From positions 109,656-173,655 of the forward strand of contig NZ_WJOK01000011.1 in assembly GCF_009649785.1 (NCBI RefSeq): a DNA stretch of 64,000 nucleotides. Direction: 5' to 3'. The position numbers and the translations under genes were made by a program. The notes under the pieces were generated by a model, which was not told the origin of the DNA, ran no database searches, and saw nothing but the letters and a program-made list of their open reading frames with translations. The stretch is from Agrobacterium tumefaciens. GTDB lineage: Bacteria > Pseudomonadota > Alphaproteobacteria > Rhizobiales > Rhizobiaceae. Every line of letters begins with the position of its first letter. Within the stretch, counting starts at the first letter, position 1. This document shows positions 42,418 to 51,430 of this stretch, one piece after another.

Positions 42418-44814
42418 TCAGGCTCCGTATGGCACCCAAATGTTCTTCACCTGGATCGCCCTGCGCAGATAATCACGACCCTGCGCTTCGGTGCGATTTA
42501 GCCAATCGGGCTGACGGCCATTATTGACCCAGGTGGCCTTCAGGTTGCCCGCAGAAGCCCGCTCGACCATCGCGCTTCCCTCGGTCGAGCCGAAATACCA
42601 CACAGCCGCAACGTCATCATGCTCGGCCAGTGTCTTTGCAAGCAGATCGCTTTCGCCGGTCACAATGTTGATGACCCCGCCGGGCATATCCGACGTGTCC
42701 AGCACCTGGTAGAAATCACCGGCAATCAATGGATGGCGAGACGACGGGACCACCACAACGCGATTGCCCATCGCTACTGCAGGCAGCACCAGCGACACCA
42801 GCGACAGGAGGGGTGCCTCATCGGGGCAAATGATCCCGACGATGCCCCAAGGCTCGTTCATGGCAAGCGTGACGTGACGCGACTTGGTGGAGTGCACGGC
42901 GCCATCGAACTTGTCTGCCTGGGCGGCATAATAGGAAATACGGCGCAGAGATGCGTCGACTTCGTCCTTCGCCTTCTTTTCGCTGACACCGGTGCTATCG
43001 ATGATGCGGGCGACAAATTCGTCACGCCGTGCATCGAGGTTCTCTGCAAGATAATAGAGCACTTGCGCACGGTTATGGGCGGTTGCGGAACTCCAGCTGC
43101 CTGCCTTGGACGCTGCTTCCACAGCATTGCGGATGTCCTTGCGGCTGCCTATTCCGGCCATTCCAATCACGGCGTTGCCCTTGCCGGTCACCGAATAACT
43201 GTAGCCACCGTCGGGGCGGGCTTGCTTGCCGCCGATATAGTTCTTCATGGTTCGATCAAGGCCATCAATCGCCATCTTGCTGTCAGCGTTCGGCAATGCA
43301 GATGGCGTGAAGGATTCAGCGGGCTTTGTAACCGGCAGGCTCTTTTCCCAGTCTGCCGCCAGATATTCGTAAAGCCCCTCGCGCGCACCTTCGCGACCGA
43401 AGCCACTTTCGCGGTAGCCGCCAAAACCTGCACCGGCATCGAGCATGTTGGTGCAGTTGATCCAGACCACGCCAGCCTTGACGCGGGCGGCCAGATCAAG
43501 CGCTACGTTGATGTTTTCCGACCAGATGGAGGCGGCGAGGCCGTAACGGGTATTGTTGGCCAGCGAAACGGCTTCATCCGGCGTGCGGAAGGTGGTCGCC
43601 GCAGCGATCGGGCCAAAGATTTCCACCTGGCAAACCGTCGATGCCTGATCGACTTCGGTGAAGAAGCCGGGAGCGACGAAATTGCCGGTGGCCGGCAACG
43701 GGTTGGAACTCTGCCAAAGTTCACCGCCCTCTTCCACGCCCTTGCGTACCAGATCCGTGATGCGTTTCACCTGCGTGGCCGAAACAATCGCGCCGACATC
43801 GGTCGACTTGTCGAGCGGATCGCCGACCCGCAGGGTTTCCAACCGCTTTTTCAGCCGTGCATAAAATTTATCGGCAATACCTTCCTGCACCAGCAGGCGG
43901 GAACCGGCGCAGCAGACTTCGCCCTGATTGAACCAGATCGCGTCAACAACACCTTCAACCGCCGCATCGAGATCTGCATCCTCGAAAACGATGAATGGTG
44001 ACTTGCCGCCCAGTTCCAGCGACAGCTTTTTGCCCGAACCAGCAATCTGCTCGCGAATAACGCGACCGACCTTAGTGGAGCCGGTGAAGGCAACCTTGTC
44101 GATGCCGTCATGGCCGCAGATTGCAGCGCCTGTCGAGCCATCGCCCTGCACGATGTTGACGACACCGGCGGGAAGGCCGACCTCGTGGCAGATTTCCGCA
44201 AAGGCGACAGCGGTCAGCGGTGTCAGGTCGGCAGGCTTAAGTACCACGGTATTGCCGGCAGCAAGCGCTGGCGCGATCTTCCACGCCAGCATCAGCAGAG
44301 GGAAATTCCACGGGATCACCTGACCGCAAACACCGACCGGCGAGAAACCACGGAACTCGTCTTCCACCATTTCGGCCCATCCGGCGTGATGGTAAAAATG
44401 GCGGGCGACGAGTGGGATGTCGATATCGCGGGTTTCGCGAACCGGCTTGCCGTTGTCCATCGTTTCCAGAACGGACAGGAAGCGCTCGCGCTTCTGTACA
44501 TGTCGGGCAATGGCATAGAGGTAACGAGCGCGCTCGTGACCCGACAGCTTCGACCATTTTGCGAAGGCCGTGCGGGCGGCCTTGACCGCCTGATCGACGT
44601 CTTCCTCATTGCCGCGAATGATTTCCGCCAGCTTATCCCCGTTTGCGGGGTTTGACACGGAAATGGTCTCGCGGCCCTCCGGAGAAACGAACCGGCCGTT
44701 GATATAATGTCCAAACGAGCGTCCATGCGCGTCGAGCCACTGTTTCACATCACCATTGGCTTCGGGGGAAGGTCCATATTCCATGGTTTCCAAAATGTCC
44801 TTGATGGGTCGCAT
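42418..44814 (-). CDS. ALDH16-like double aldehyde dehydrogenase
   Basis: A 798-residue protein. The N-terminal domain (residues 20-500) is a complete NAD-dependent aldehyde dehydrogenase: PWNFPLLMLAWKIAPALAAG, LELGGKSPFIVFED (Glu) and NQGEVCCAGSRLL (catalytic Cys). The C-terminal domain (about residues 530-798) resembles an aldehyde dehydrogenase Rossmann region (EPWGIVGIICPDEAPLLSLV, IVTGESDLLAKTLAEHDDVA) but is truncated and lacks a catalytic cysteine, as in the ALDH16 family. Next to DeoC, it probably oxidises the acetaldehyde released from deoxyribose phosphate. Start chosen at 44814; upstream codons lie within deoC. Confidence 0.88.
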   Translation of the reverse strand: MRPIKDILETMEYGPSPEANGDVKQWLDAHGRSFGHYINGRFVSPEGRETISVSNPANGDKLAEIIRGNEEDVDQAVKAARTAFAKWSKLSGHERARYLYAIARHVQKRERFLSVLETMDNGKPVRETRDIDIPLVARHFYHHAGWAEMVEDEFRGFSPVGVCGQVIPWNFPLLMLAWKIAPALAAGNTVVLKPADLTPLTAVAFAEICHEVGLPAGVVNIVQGDGSTGAAICGHDGIDKVAFTGSTKVGRVIREQIAGSGKKLSLELGGKSPFIVFEDADLDAAVEGVVDAIWFNQGEVCCAGSRLLVQEGIADKFYARLKKRLETLRVGDPLDKSTDVGAIVSATQVKRITDLVRKGVEEGGELWQSSNPLPATGNFVAPGFFTEVDQASTVCQVEIFGPIAAATTFRTPDEAVSLANNTRYGLAASIWSENINVALDLAARVKAGVVWINCTNMLDAGAGFGGYRESGFGREGAREGLYEYLAADWEKSLPVTKPAESFTPSALPNADSKMAIDGLDRTMKNYIGGKQARPDGGYSYSVTGKGNAVIGMAGIGSRKDIRNAVEAASKAGSWSSATAHNRAQVLYYLAENLDARRDEFVARIIDSTGVSEKKAKDEVDASLRRISYYAAQADKFDGAVHSTKSRHVTLAMNEPWGIVGIICPDEAPLLSLVSLVLPAVAMGNRVVVVPSSRHPLIAGDFYQVLDTSDMPGGVINIVTGESDLLAKTLAEHDDVAAVWYFGSTEGSAMVERASAGNLKATWVNNGRQPDWLNRTEAQGRDYLRRAIQVKNIWVPYGA

Positions 44815-44825
44815 TTTTTCAGTCC

Positions 44826-45785
44826 TTACGCGGCAGCGTGATGGTGAGCGCTGGAATAGCGACCGGTTACGAAATGTTCGAGCTGGCGCTCGATATCGCC
44901 AAGCATCGAGCTGGCGCCGATGCGGAACAGGTCCGGTTCCAACCAGCGATTGCCCAGCTCCTCCTTCATCAGCGTCAGCCATGACAACGCGTCCTTCGCT
45001 GTCTTCAACCCGCCTGCAGGCTTGAAGCCGACCATCTGGCCAGTCAGTTCGCCGTAGTCGCGCAGCGCACGCACCATGGTCAGACTGACCGGCAGAGTGG
45101 CGTTGACTTCTTCTTTGCCGGTCGAGGTCTTGATGAAGTCCGAACCCGCCTGCATCGCCACCATCGAGGCGCGATAGACATTGGTAAGCGTATTGAGATC
45201 ACCCGTCGCCAGGATAGCCTTCATATGGGCGTCGCCACAGGCTTCACGCATCGCGGCGATCTCATCATAAAGTGCTGGCCAGTTCTGCGTCAGAACGAAC
45301 TCGCGAGTAATGACGATATCGATTTCCTTAGCGCCCTGCTCGACGGCATAGCGGATTTCTGCCAGCCGCTGCGGTAGCGGAGTTAGGCCGGAGGGAAAGC
45401 CTGTCGCCACCGATGCGACCGGAATAGTCGTGCCTTCCAGTGCCTTGACGGCATGGGGCACCATGGTCGGATAGACGCAGACGGCACCGGTTGTGATGCC
45501 GGCGTCCGCAAGGCCGAGTGCTTCAAGAATGTCGTCCCTGACCGGACGTCGTGCTTTCGCACACAAGCGGCGCACACGACCGGCCGTGTCGTCGCCGGAC
45601 AGCGTTGTCAGATCGATGCAGGTAATCGCCTTGATCTGCCAGGCAACCTGATATTCCTTCTTGACCGAGCGCCGGGTGGTGATTGTTGCTGCCCGCCGTT
45701 CAGAGGCACTGCGATTGACCGATACATCTTCAAACCATTCCGGTTTGAGAGCCGTGCCGTTGTTTCTGGGGAATGCTTCGCTCAT
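44826..45785 (-). CDS. deoC: deoxyribose-phosphate aldolase
   Basis: A 319-residue class I aldolase cleaving 2-deoxyribose 5-phosphate to acetaldehyde and glyceraldehyde 3-phosphate. The Schiff-base lysine is in DFIKTSTGKEEVNATL; other family segments are TCIDLTTLSGDDTAG, VASVATGFPSGLTPL, and KEIDIVITREFVL. About 60 extra N-terminal residues are present relative to E. coli DeoC (259). The ATG at 45785 is chosen; codons further upstream lie inside the kinase gene. Twelve bases separate it from the aldehyde dehydrogenase. Confidence 0.95.
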   Translation of the reverse strand: MSEAFPRNNGTALKPEWFEDVSVNRSASERRAATITTRRSVKKEYQVAWQIKAITCIDLTTLSGDDTAGRVRRLCAKARRPVRDDILEALGLADAGITTGAVCVYPTMVPHAVKALEGTTIPVASVATGFPSGLTPLPQRLAEIRYAVEQGAKEIDIVITREFVLTQNWPALYDEIAAMREACGDAHMKAILATGDLNTLTNVYRASMVAMQAGSDFIKTSTGKEEVNATLPVSLTMVRALRDYGELTGQMVGFKPAGGLKTAKDALSWLTLMKEELGNRWLEPDLFRIGASSMLGDIERQLEHFVTGRYSSAHHHAAA

Positions 45786-45804
45786 TTTCTGTCCATTCTT
45801 GGGG

Positions 45805-46743
45805 TCAGGCTGCGGCATGGTCATGTTCGCGGCAGAATGCCTCGAACTCTTCGATGCTGGCATAAGCCTTCTGTGTTCCGGGACGGGTGATGGAATGCGC
45901 CGCATAGAGAGATGCCTTCTTCAGTGAGGACACGACCTCTCCCGTTTCGGCATAAAAGCGGGCAAAGGAGCCAATAAAGGCGTCGCCAGCGCCGGTGGTG
46001 TCTTTCGGCGTTACCTTGACGGGCTCGATATTGACGATCTCATCTGACGTAATCATGCGCGCGCCACGTCCGCCCAGCGTCACGATGACGGTACGGATAC
46101 CGCGTGCGATCAGGGAACGGGCGGCAGTGATGATTGCTTCGTCGGTCTCGGTCGGCAAGCCGGACAGTAATGCCAGCTCGCTCTCGTTCGGAACGAGGAA
46201 CGTTACCTGGCGAATACGCTCCGGATCGAGATTGGCAGCGGCGGGCGCTGGATTGAGGATCGTCTCGATACCGTTTTGGGCCGCAAGTTCGATGGTGTGA
46301 TAGACTGTCTCAACCGGCACTTCCATCTGCATGAGGATCAGACCGCACTGTTTCAGATCGGCGGCCGCCTTGTCGACCTCTGCCGGCAGAAGATCGGCAT
46401 TGGCGCCCTTGACGATGAGGATCGAATTCTCGCCAGACTGCTCGACGAAAATCGGCGCGACGCCACTGGACTTGCCGGCAACCTTCACCACGTGACGCGT
46501 ATCCACGCCGAAGCTCTCGAGATTGCGAATGGTATTGTCGGCGAAGACATCTTCACCGACCCGGGTGACCATCATGACGTCAGCGCCAAGACGCGCCGCA
46601 GCCACCGCCTGATTGGCGCCCTTGCCGCCGCAACCCATTTCGAAGGCGGGAGCTTCGAGCGTCTCGCCCGGTCCGGGCATACGGTTCACATAGGTGATAA
46701 GGTCGACCATGTTGGAGCCTACGACCCCGATTTTCTTGCTCAT
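45805..46743 (-). CDS. ribokinase-family kinase (probable deoxyribokinase)
   Basis: A 312-residue PfkB-family kinase. GCGGKGANQAVAAARLGA near residue 40 and DTTGAGDAFIGSFARF near residue 250 (anion hole, catalytic Asp) are intact. It resembles RbsK, but the neighbouring DeoC makes 2-deoxyribose the likely substrate, as in described deoxyribokinases. The start at 46743 gives the standard N-terminus (MSKKIGVVGSNMVDLITYV); a longer frame to 47028 is antisense-like sequence inside the epimerase gene. Confidence 0.9.
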   Translation of the reverse strand: MSKKIGVVGSNMVDLITYVNRMPGPGETLEAPAFEMGCGGKGANQAVAAARLGADVMMVTRVGEDVFADNTIRNLESFGVDTRHVVKVAGKSSGVAPIFVEQSGENSILIVKGANADLLPAEVDKAAADLKQCGLILMQMEVPVETVYHTIELAAQNGIETILNPAPAAANLDPERIRQVTFLVPNESELALLSGLPTETDEAIITAARSLIARGIRTVIVTLGGRGARMITSDEIVNIEPVKVTPKDTTGAGDAFIGSFARFYAETGEVVSSLKKASLYAAHSITRPGTQKAYASIEEFEAFCREHDHAAA

Positions 46744-46768
46744 GCCGAAATTCCCTGGATATCCTGTT

Positions 46769-47851
46769 TCAAAGGGCGCTGATCCTGGCGCCGAACTGAT
46801 CGGCGGCAGCGCAATCGAGATAGCCGAGCCGTACCGGAAACGCCCTGCGTTCGCCCGGTGCCAGGCTCTGCACGTTGTTCTTGGCCTTCTCCGCCAGATA
46901 GCCCTCCGGCTCGCAGGTCGACGGCAGGGCAAATGCGGCAACTTGCGAATCCCCATTGACCAGGATCCAGCGCACCGTCTTCGGGAAGGCGGCAAGCGGA
47001 TAGGAGATGGCAAAGCCATCGCCCTCACGCCGCTGCATCATCAGATGCGTAAGCCCCTCGCCGTCCGTCGGCAGGCCGTTAATGTAAAACACCTGTTCGG
47101 GGTCGTAACGTTGCGGCTCGTTAAGCACTTCCATGGCTGAAGGCTGCTTTGCCAGCGTCTCCAGCAGGGAAAGATAATCGGGGTTTGGCGTCACATGGCC
47201 GGGCACGGCCGTGCGCACCTTCACCTGCTCCGGCGTATACGGCACGGGCTGAACGATGCGTGCACCCTCGGCATAAGCAAAGTTCACATGGCACATATAC
47301 ATGAGGTCCATGGGCGCTGATGACAGGTTCTGGATATCCATGACCATGTCAAAAAGCGTGTCTTCAGCGTGCAAAGTCACGCTGGGGCGGGCGAGATAAT
47401 TGGCGCCGAAGCCCATGACATATTCAACTTCGCCTGTTACCCGAACATAGGCGCCGCGCGCGTCGTGGGCGACGACAAAACCGGCCTTGTCCATGGCGGC
47501 ACAGGGCATTTCACCGTGCAGGGGGTGATTGTCCTGCGGCGACGGGCAACCATTGCGCAGCATGCCACTGTGGAATGCAAAACACCCATAGGTCTCGACG
47601 ATTGAACCTGCCGGTCGTGGTATGGCAAAGCGGCTTCCCATGGTCAGGTCGACGCCGTTGAACGCCACGCTCCAGATCATCTGCCCCATGAAAGGCAATA
47701 TGACGATCCGGCCGAGGCGGTTGTCCAATTGCAGTGCCTCAATGCCGGTGGCATAGCGGAAGGCGGTGACCTTCAGCCCATCGGTTGCGGCCAGAAGATG
47801 CGGGACGTCTGTAAAGTCCTGCCTGCGGAGATGAAATTCCGTCGCCTGCAT
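46769..47851 (-). CDS. DUF4432-type aldose-epimerase-like protein
   Basis: A 360-residue beta-rich protein similar to galactose mutarotases. It includes LGRIVILPFMGQMIWSVAFN, CGCFAFHSGMLRNG-like YGCFAFHSGMLRNGCPSPQD, HPLHGEMPC and the MYMCHVNFAYAEG strand. It may interconvert anomers of the imported sugar. It sits between the permease genes and the kinase, four bases from the permease start region, so it belongs to the transport/catabolic operon. Confidence 0.78.
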   Translation of the reverse strand: MQATEFHLRRQDFTDVPHLLAATDGLKVTAFRYATGIEALQLDNRLGRIVILPFMGQMIWSVAFNGVDLTMGSRFAIPRPAGSIVETYGCFAFHSGMLRNGCPSPQDNHPLHGEMPCAAMDKAGFVVAHDARGAYVRVTGEVEYVMGFGANYLARPSVTLHAEDTLFDMVMDIQNLSSAPMDLMYMCHVNFAYAEGARIVQPVPYTPEQVKVRTAVPGHVTPNPDYLSLLETLAKQPSAMEVLNEPQRYDPEQVFYINGLPTDGEGLTHLMMQRREGDGFAISYPLAAFPKTVRWILVNGDSQVAAFALPSTCEPEGYLAEKAKNNVQSLAPGERRAFPVRLGYLDCAAADQFGARISAL

Positions 47852-47855
47852 GAGA

Positions 47856-48854
47856 TCACCTGCCGGGGTTGCGCCACGCATTGATGGCGATGACGAGAAT
47901 GAGGAATGCCCCCCAGATGAAGTCGATAAGGTGGTTGGAGAACCGCATCATCTGGAAGCCGGAGGAAAGCAGCATGAGGGCGATCAGTGCGATGGCGATG
48001 CCAAGAACCCGCCCCTTTCCGCCTGCGGGATTGGTGCCGCCGAGTACCGCGATCAGCACCGCCTGCAACAGATAGGACGCACCGTAGTCGGATTTCGCTG
48101 CATTGGTTCGGCCGGACAGAATGATCCCCGCCAGTGACGCCAGAACGCCGGTCAGCATGTAGGAATACAGCATCATGCGATCTTTGCGGATGCCGGCAAA
48201 CACTGCGGCCCGCGGATTGGTCCCGATCAGCATCAGGTTGATGCCAAGCGTCGAGCGCGTCAGCAGGATAGCCACGATGATGCACACGGCGACGAACAGC
48301 AGGAACGGAGTCGCGATGCCGAAGATTTTACCGTTACCGATCCAGTTCCATGCATCGGGAAAACCGACGATCGCCGGCCCGCCGGTCATCACGAGTGCCA
48401 GTCCCATCAAGACCTGGCCTGTGCCAAGCGTCGCAAGGATTGGCGTAATGCGCAGTTTCGCGACCAGCAGGCCGTTGACCAAACCGGCCAGCAAGCCGAC
48501 TGCCATGGCGAGCAGGATGCCAAGACCGGTGTATAACACCATGCCCGACGTAGAGGATTGCCCTGCCTGAACCATGGTGGAATGGAAATAGACGCCTGCG
48601 ATGATACCCGCCAGATTGGCAATCCCCACCACGGAAAGATCGATGCCGCCGGTCAGCATGGCGATCATCATGGCGATGGAGAGGATCCCCAGTTCGGGCA
48701 TGATATAGCTGATGGACTCGAAGTTGTAATAATTCAGGAACTTGCCGGGGTTCATCCAGGTCATCAGCGCGAAGACGATGACGGTGATCACAAGGAGCTG
48801 AAGGATGTTGTTGTCGTTGCCGAGAAGCCGGCGCATATCGAACGAATTTTTCAT
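47856..48854 (-). CDS. ribose-type ABC importer permease (RbsC-like, second)
   Basis: A 332-residue permease with about nine helices. It shows MLTGGIDLSVVGIANLAGII, AVFAGIRKDRMMLYSYMLTG and LGGTNPAGGKGRVLGIAIAL, typical of RbsC/AraH proteins. The ATG at 48854 has GGGAGAG upstream. It forms the channel together with the permease at 48869. Confidence 0.9.
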   Translation of the reverse strand: MKNSFDMRRLLGNDNNILQLLVITVIVFALMTWMNPGKFLNYYNFESISYIMPELGILSIAMMIAMLTGGIDLSVVGIANLAGIIAGVYFHSTMVQAGQSSTSGMVLYTGLGILLAMAVGLLAGLVNGLLVAKLRITPILATLGTGQVLMGLALVMTGGPAIVGFPDAWNWIGNGKIFGIATPFLLFVAVCIIVAILLTRSTLGINLMLIGTNPRAAVFAGIRKDRMMLYSYMLTGVLASLAGIILSGRTNAAKSDYGASYLLQAVLIAVLGGTNPAGGKGRVLGIAIALIALMLLSSGFQMMRFSNHLIDFIWGAFLILVIAINAWRNPGR

Positions 48855-48868
48855 GATGCGCTCTCCCG

Positions 48869-49846
48869 TTACGCTATGCTTTTGCGATCGCGCCATGCGG
48901 TGATGGCGGTGGCGACGATGATGATCAGGCCGACAACGACGCGCTGCCAGGTGGTGTCCACCTTCATGATGATCAGTGAGTTTTTGACCATCACCAGCAT
49001 GAACACGCCCATCAACGTGCCGAGAACCGTGCCGCGTCCGCCAAAGATCGATGCCCCGCCCAGAACCACGGCCGCTATCACGTCGAGTTCGAGACCGACA
49101 AAGTCACGCGGGTTGGCAAGCCAGATCATCGATGAGTGCAGCAGCCCTGAGAAACCTGCCAGCGCACCGGCAACGCAATAGACAAAGAAGATCGTCGCGC
49201 CCGTATTGAAGCCAACGCGCTTGGCCGCTTCGGGCGAGCCGCCATAGGCATAAACACTGCGCCCGATCATGGTGTAGGTGAGGACGAGGTGGATAACCAA
49301 TGCCAGACCCATATAGACCACAAACATCGCGGTCAGGCCGAAAGTCGATCCCGTGGCCGACGTCAGCGAGATGACGTCGGTTTTGCCGAACCCGATCAGT
49401 TCCTTTGGCATCTTGTTGATGTTGACGATGCTGGTGCCGACGAGGCCTAGAACCAGACCACGCACGATCGATCCGGTTCCAAGCGTCACGATCAGCGGGA
49501 TCATCCTAAAACGGTGGATAATGAAACCGTTGAACGCACCAAGAGCCAGCCCAATCAGCGTTGCCGAAACGAAGGGAACGAGCACGCCGTCATAACCCAG
49601 ATAGACCATGGCGCGCACAGTCAGATACATCGCTGCAATGGCAAAGGCCGTGAACGAAACATCGATACCGCCGGAAATCATCACCAGCAGGACGCCGAGC
49701 GCCATAATGCCGATCACGACATTGGAACGCAGCAGCCCGAAAATGTTGTCCAGCGACCAGAATGCGGGGTTGATAGTACCAATAATGACCATGGCCGCCA
49801 GCAAGACGCCCGCGATAATAAATTCTGTGCTTCTGAAGAATTTCAT
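48869..49846 (-). CDS. ribose-type ABC importer permease (RbsC-like, first)
   Basis: A 325-residue permease: LLVMISGGIDVSFTAFAIAA, RSVYAYGGSPEAAKRVGFNT and VLGGASIFGGRGTVLGTLMG are family signatures. Separated from the second permease by 14 bases and from the ATPase by 13. Two unlike permeases suggest a heterodimeric channel, as in autoinducer-2 and some pentose importers. Confidence 0.9.
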   Translation of the reverse strand: MKFFRSTEFIIAGVLLAAMVIIGTINPAFWSLDNIFGLLRSNVVIGIMALGVLLVMISGGIDVSFTAFAIAAMYLTVRAMVYLGYDGVLVPFVSATLIGLALGAFNGFIIHRFRMIPLIVTLGTGSIVRGLVLGLVGTSIVNINKMPKELIGFGKTDVISLTSATGSTFGLTAMFVVYMGLALVIHLVLTYTMIGRSVYAYGGSPEAAKRVGFNTGATIFFVYCVAGALAGFSGLLHSSMIWLANPRDFVGLELDVIAAVVLGGASIFGGRGTVLGTLMGVFMLVMVKNSLIIMKVDTTWQRVVVGLIIIVATAITAWRDRKSIA

Positions 49847-49859
49847 GTTTTGCGGCCCC

Positions 49860-51359
49860 TCAATTCAGCGTCTTGAGCCGGTCATTAACGGCGTCTTCGG
49901 TCATGCCTTCTCCGGACAATTCATCAACGAAACGGCCGCGGTGCATAACCACCACGCGATTGCAGTTCTGCACCAGTTCCGGGACATCGTCGGAAATCAT
50001 CAGCACGGACAGGCCTTCCTTTTCGGCCAGTTTGCGGATGATGTTATGAATCTGTGCTTTGGAACCAACATCGACACCGACGGTCGGGCCGTTCAGGATC
50101 AGCACTTTGGCGCCCGTCAGCAGCCAGCGGGCCAGAACCACGCGCTGTGCGTTGCCGCCGGACAGATGGTTGACCGGCGTGTGCGGTCCCGGCGCCACGA
50201 TCTGCATGGCCGAGAACATATCGCGGGTCGTTTCGTCGGCCTTTTTACGATTGATGAAAAGACCGCGGACGAATTTCTCAATCGACGTGACAATGATATT
50301 GCGCTCGATCGATTGTGTCAGGAATAGCCCCTCGGTCAGGCGGTCCTCCGGCACATAGGCGACACCGCAGGCAATACCTTCCTGAACGGTCCTCGGGTGA
50401 ACCTCGCGGCCTGCAAGGCGCACTGAACCTGTAAAGTCAGGGCGCATGCCAAACAGCGCCAGTGCAAGTTCGGTGCGACCCGAACCGATCAAGCCCGAAA
50501 TACCGACGATTTCGCCCGGCCTCAGCGTCAGGTCGGCATTTTCCACCGAACCCGGAACCGAGAGATTGCGCACTTCCAGCACCGGCATGTCGGCGCCCTC
50601 CCGAGGAGCCCACTGGTAGCTGTGGGCGGTCAGTTCCTGCCCCGTCATCGCGCGTGTGATTGCCGGCTCGTCGAATTCGGCAATCGGTCCTTCGGCAACC
50701 TTCTTGCCGTTGCGGAAAACGGTCAGGCGCTCGCTGATTTCGAGCATCTCGCGCATCTTGTGGCTGACAAAGAGAACGGCAATGCCCTGCGCCTGAATAT
50801 CGCGCACGATCTTGAACAGGGCATCGACCTCGTGGCGCGTTAGCGCCGTCGTCGGCTCATCCATGATGATCAGGCGCGCATCGGCCATGAGAGCGCGGGC
50901 GATCGCCACGATCTGCTTGCCCGACGTGGGCAGGCTTTCGACATCCGCATCAAGATCGATGCTCACGCCGAGGCGGTCCAACGCCTTTTGAGCCAGCTGA
51001 CGAACCTGTCGCCAGTCGACCGTCTTGCGGCCTTCCATCAAGAATGTATTGATCGCCAGGTTTTCGGCGACCGTCAGGTTACCGAACAGCGAAAAATCCT
51101 GATAGATCACCTGAATACCGTGGTGAACGGATTTTACCGGATCGAGTTTGCCAACAGGCTTCCCGTCGATCAGAATCTCGCCGTCCTCGGGCGTGTAAAC
51201 CCCGGACATGATTTTGATGACGGTGGATTTACCGGAACCGTTTTCACCGGCAAGGCAATGGATTTCTCCCGGGCGAATGCTCAGCGACACGTCGTCGAGC
51301 GCCTTCACGCCGCCAAACCGCTTGCCGATATGGCGCAGCTCGATCAGATTTTCAGTCAT
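49860..51359 (-). CDS. ribose-type ABC importer double ATPase (RbsA-like)
   Basis: A 499-residue tandem ATPase. The first half is intact: GENGSGKSTVIKIMSG, signature LPTSGKQIVAIARAL, Walker B LIIMDEPTTAL, H-loop FVSHKMREMLEIS. The second half has the degenerate Walker A usual for this family (GLIGSGRTELALALFG), and signature LSGGNAQRVVLARWL. Its Walker B reads VLILNGPTVGVDVG, with Asn-Gly where relatives have Asp-Glu, so this half should not hydrolyse ATP. The start at 51359 (MTENLIELRHIGKRFGG) matches family length. Confidence 0.9.
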   Translation of the reverse strand: MTENLIELRHIGKRFGGVKALDDVSLSIRPGEIHCLAGENGSGKSTVIKIMSGVYTPEDGEILIDGKPVGKLDPVKSVHHGIQVIYQDFSLFGNLTVAENLAINTFLMEGRKTVDWRQVRQLAQKALDRLGVSIDLDADVESLPTSGKQIVAIARALMADARLIIMDEPTTALTRHEVDALFKIVRDIQAQGIAVLFVSHKMREMLEISERLTVFRNGKKVAEGPIAEFDEPAITRAMTGQELTAHSYQWAPREGADMPVLEVRNLSVPGSVENADLTLRPGEIVGISGLIGSGRTELALALFGMRPDFTGSVRLAGREVHPRTVQEGIACGVAYVPEDRLTEGLFLTQSIERNIIVTSIEKFVRGLFINRKKADETTRDMFSAMQIVAPGPHTPVNHLSGGNAQRVVLARWLLTGAKVLILNGPTVGVDVGSKAQIHNIIRKLAEKEGLSVLMISDDVPELVQNCNRVVVMHRGRFVDELSGEGMTEDAVNDRLKTLN

Positions 51360-51396
51360 AATGGCCTCGTGCAAGGCTGGAAAACACGGGGTGTAA

Positions 51397-51420
51397 GGAG
51401 AGAGGGTTGCCCCTCCCTCC
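51397..51420 (-). other. intercistronic stem-loop after binding-protein gene
   Basis: On the minus strand GGAGGGAGG (51420-51412), loop GGCAAC, CCTCTCTCC (51405-51397): nine pairs including one G-U, no T run. It lies just after the binding-protein stop and before the ATPase start, the fourth such hairpin in the window. Confidence 0.5.
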
Positions 51421-51430
51421 GTGGTTCGGA

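Noticed and set aside
42619..44001. 460-codon open frame on the plus strand
   Set aside because: Antisense to the ALDH16-like gene, which has complete catalytic motifs.
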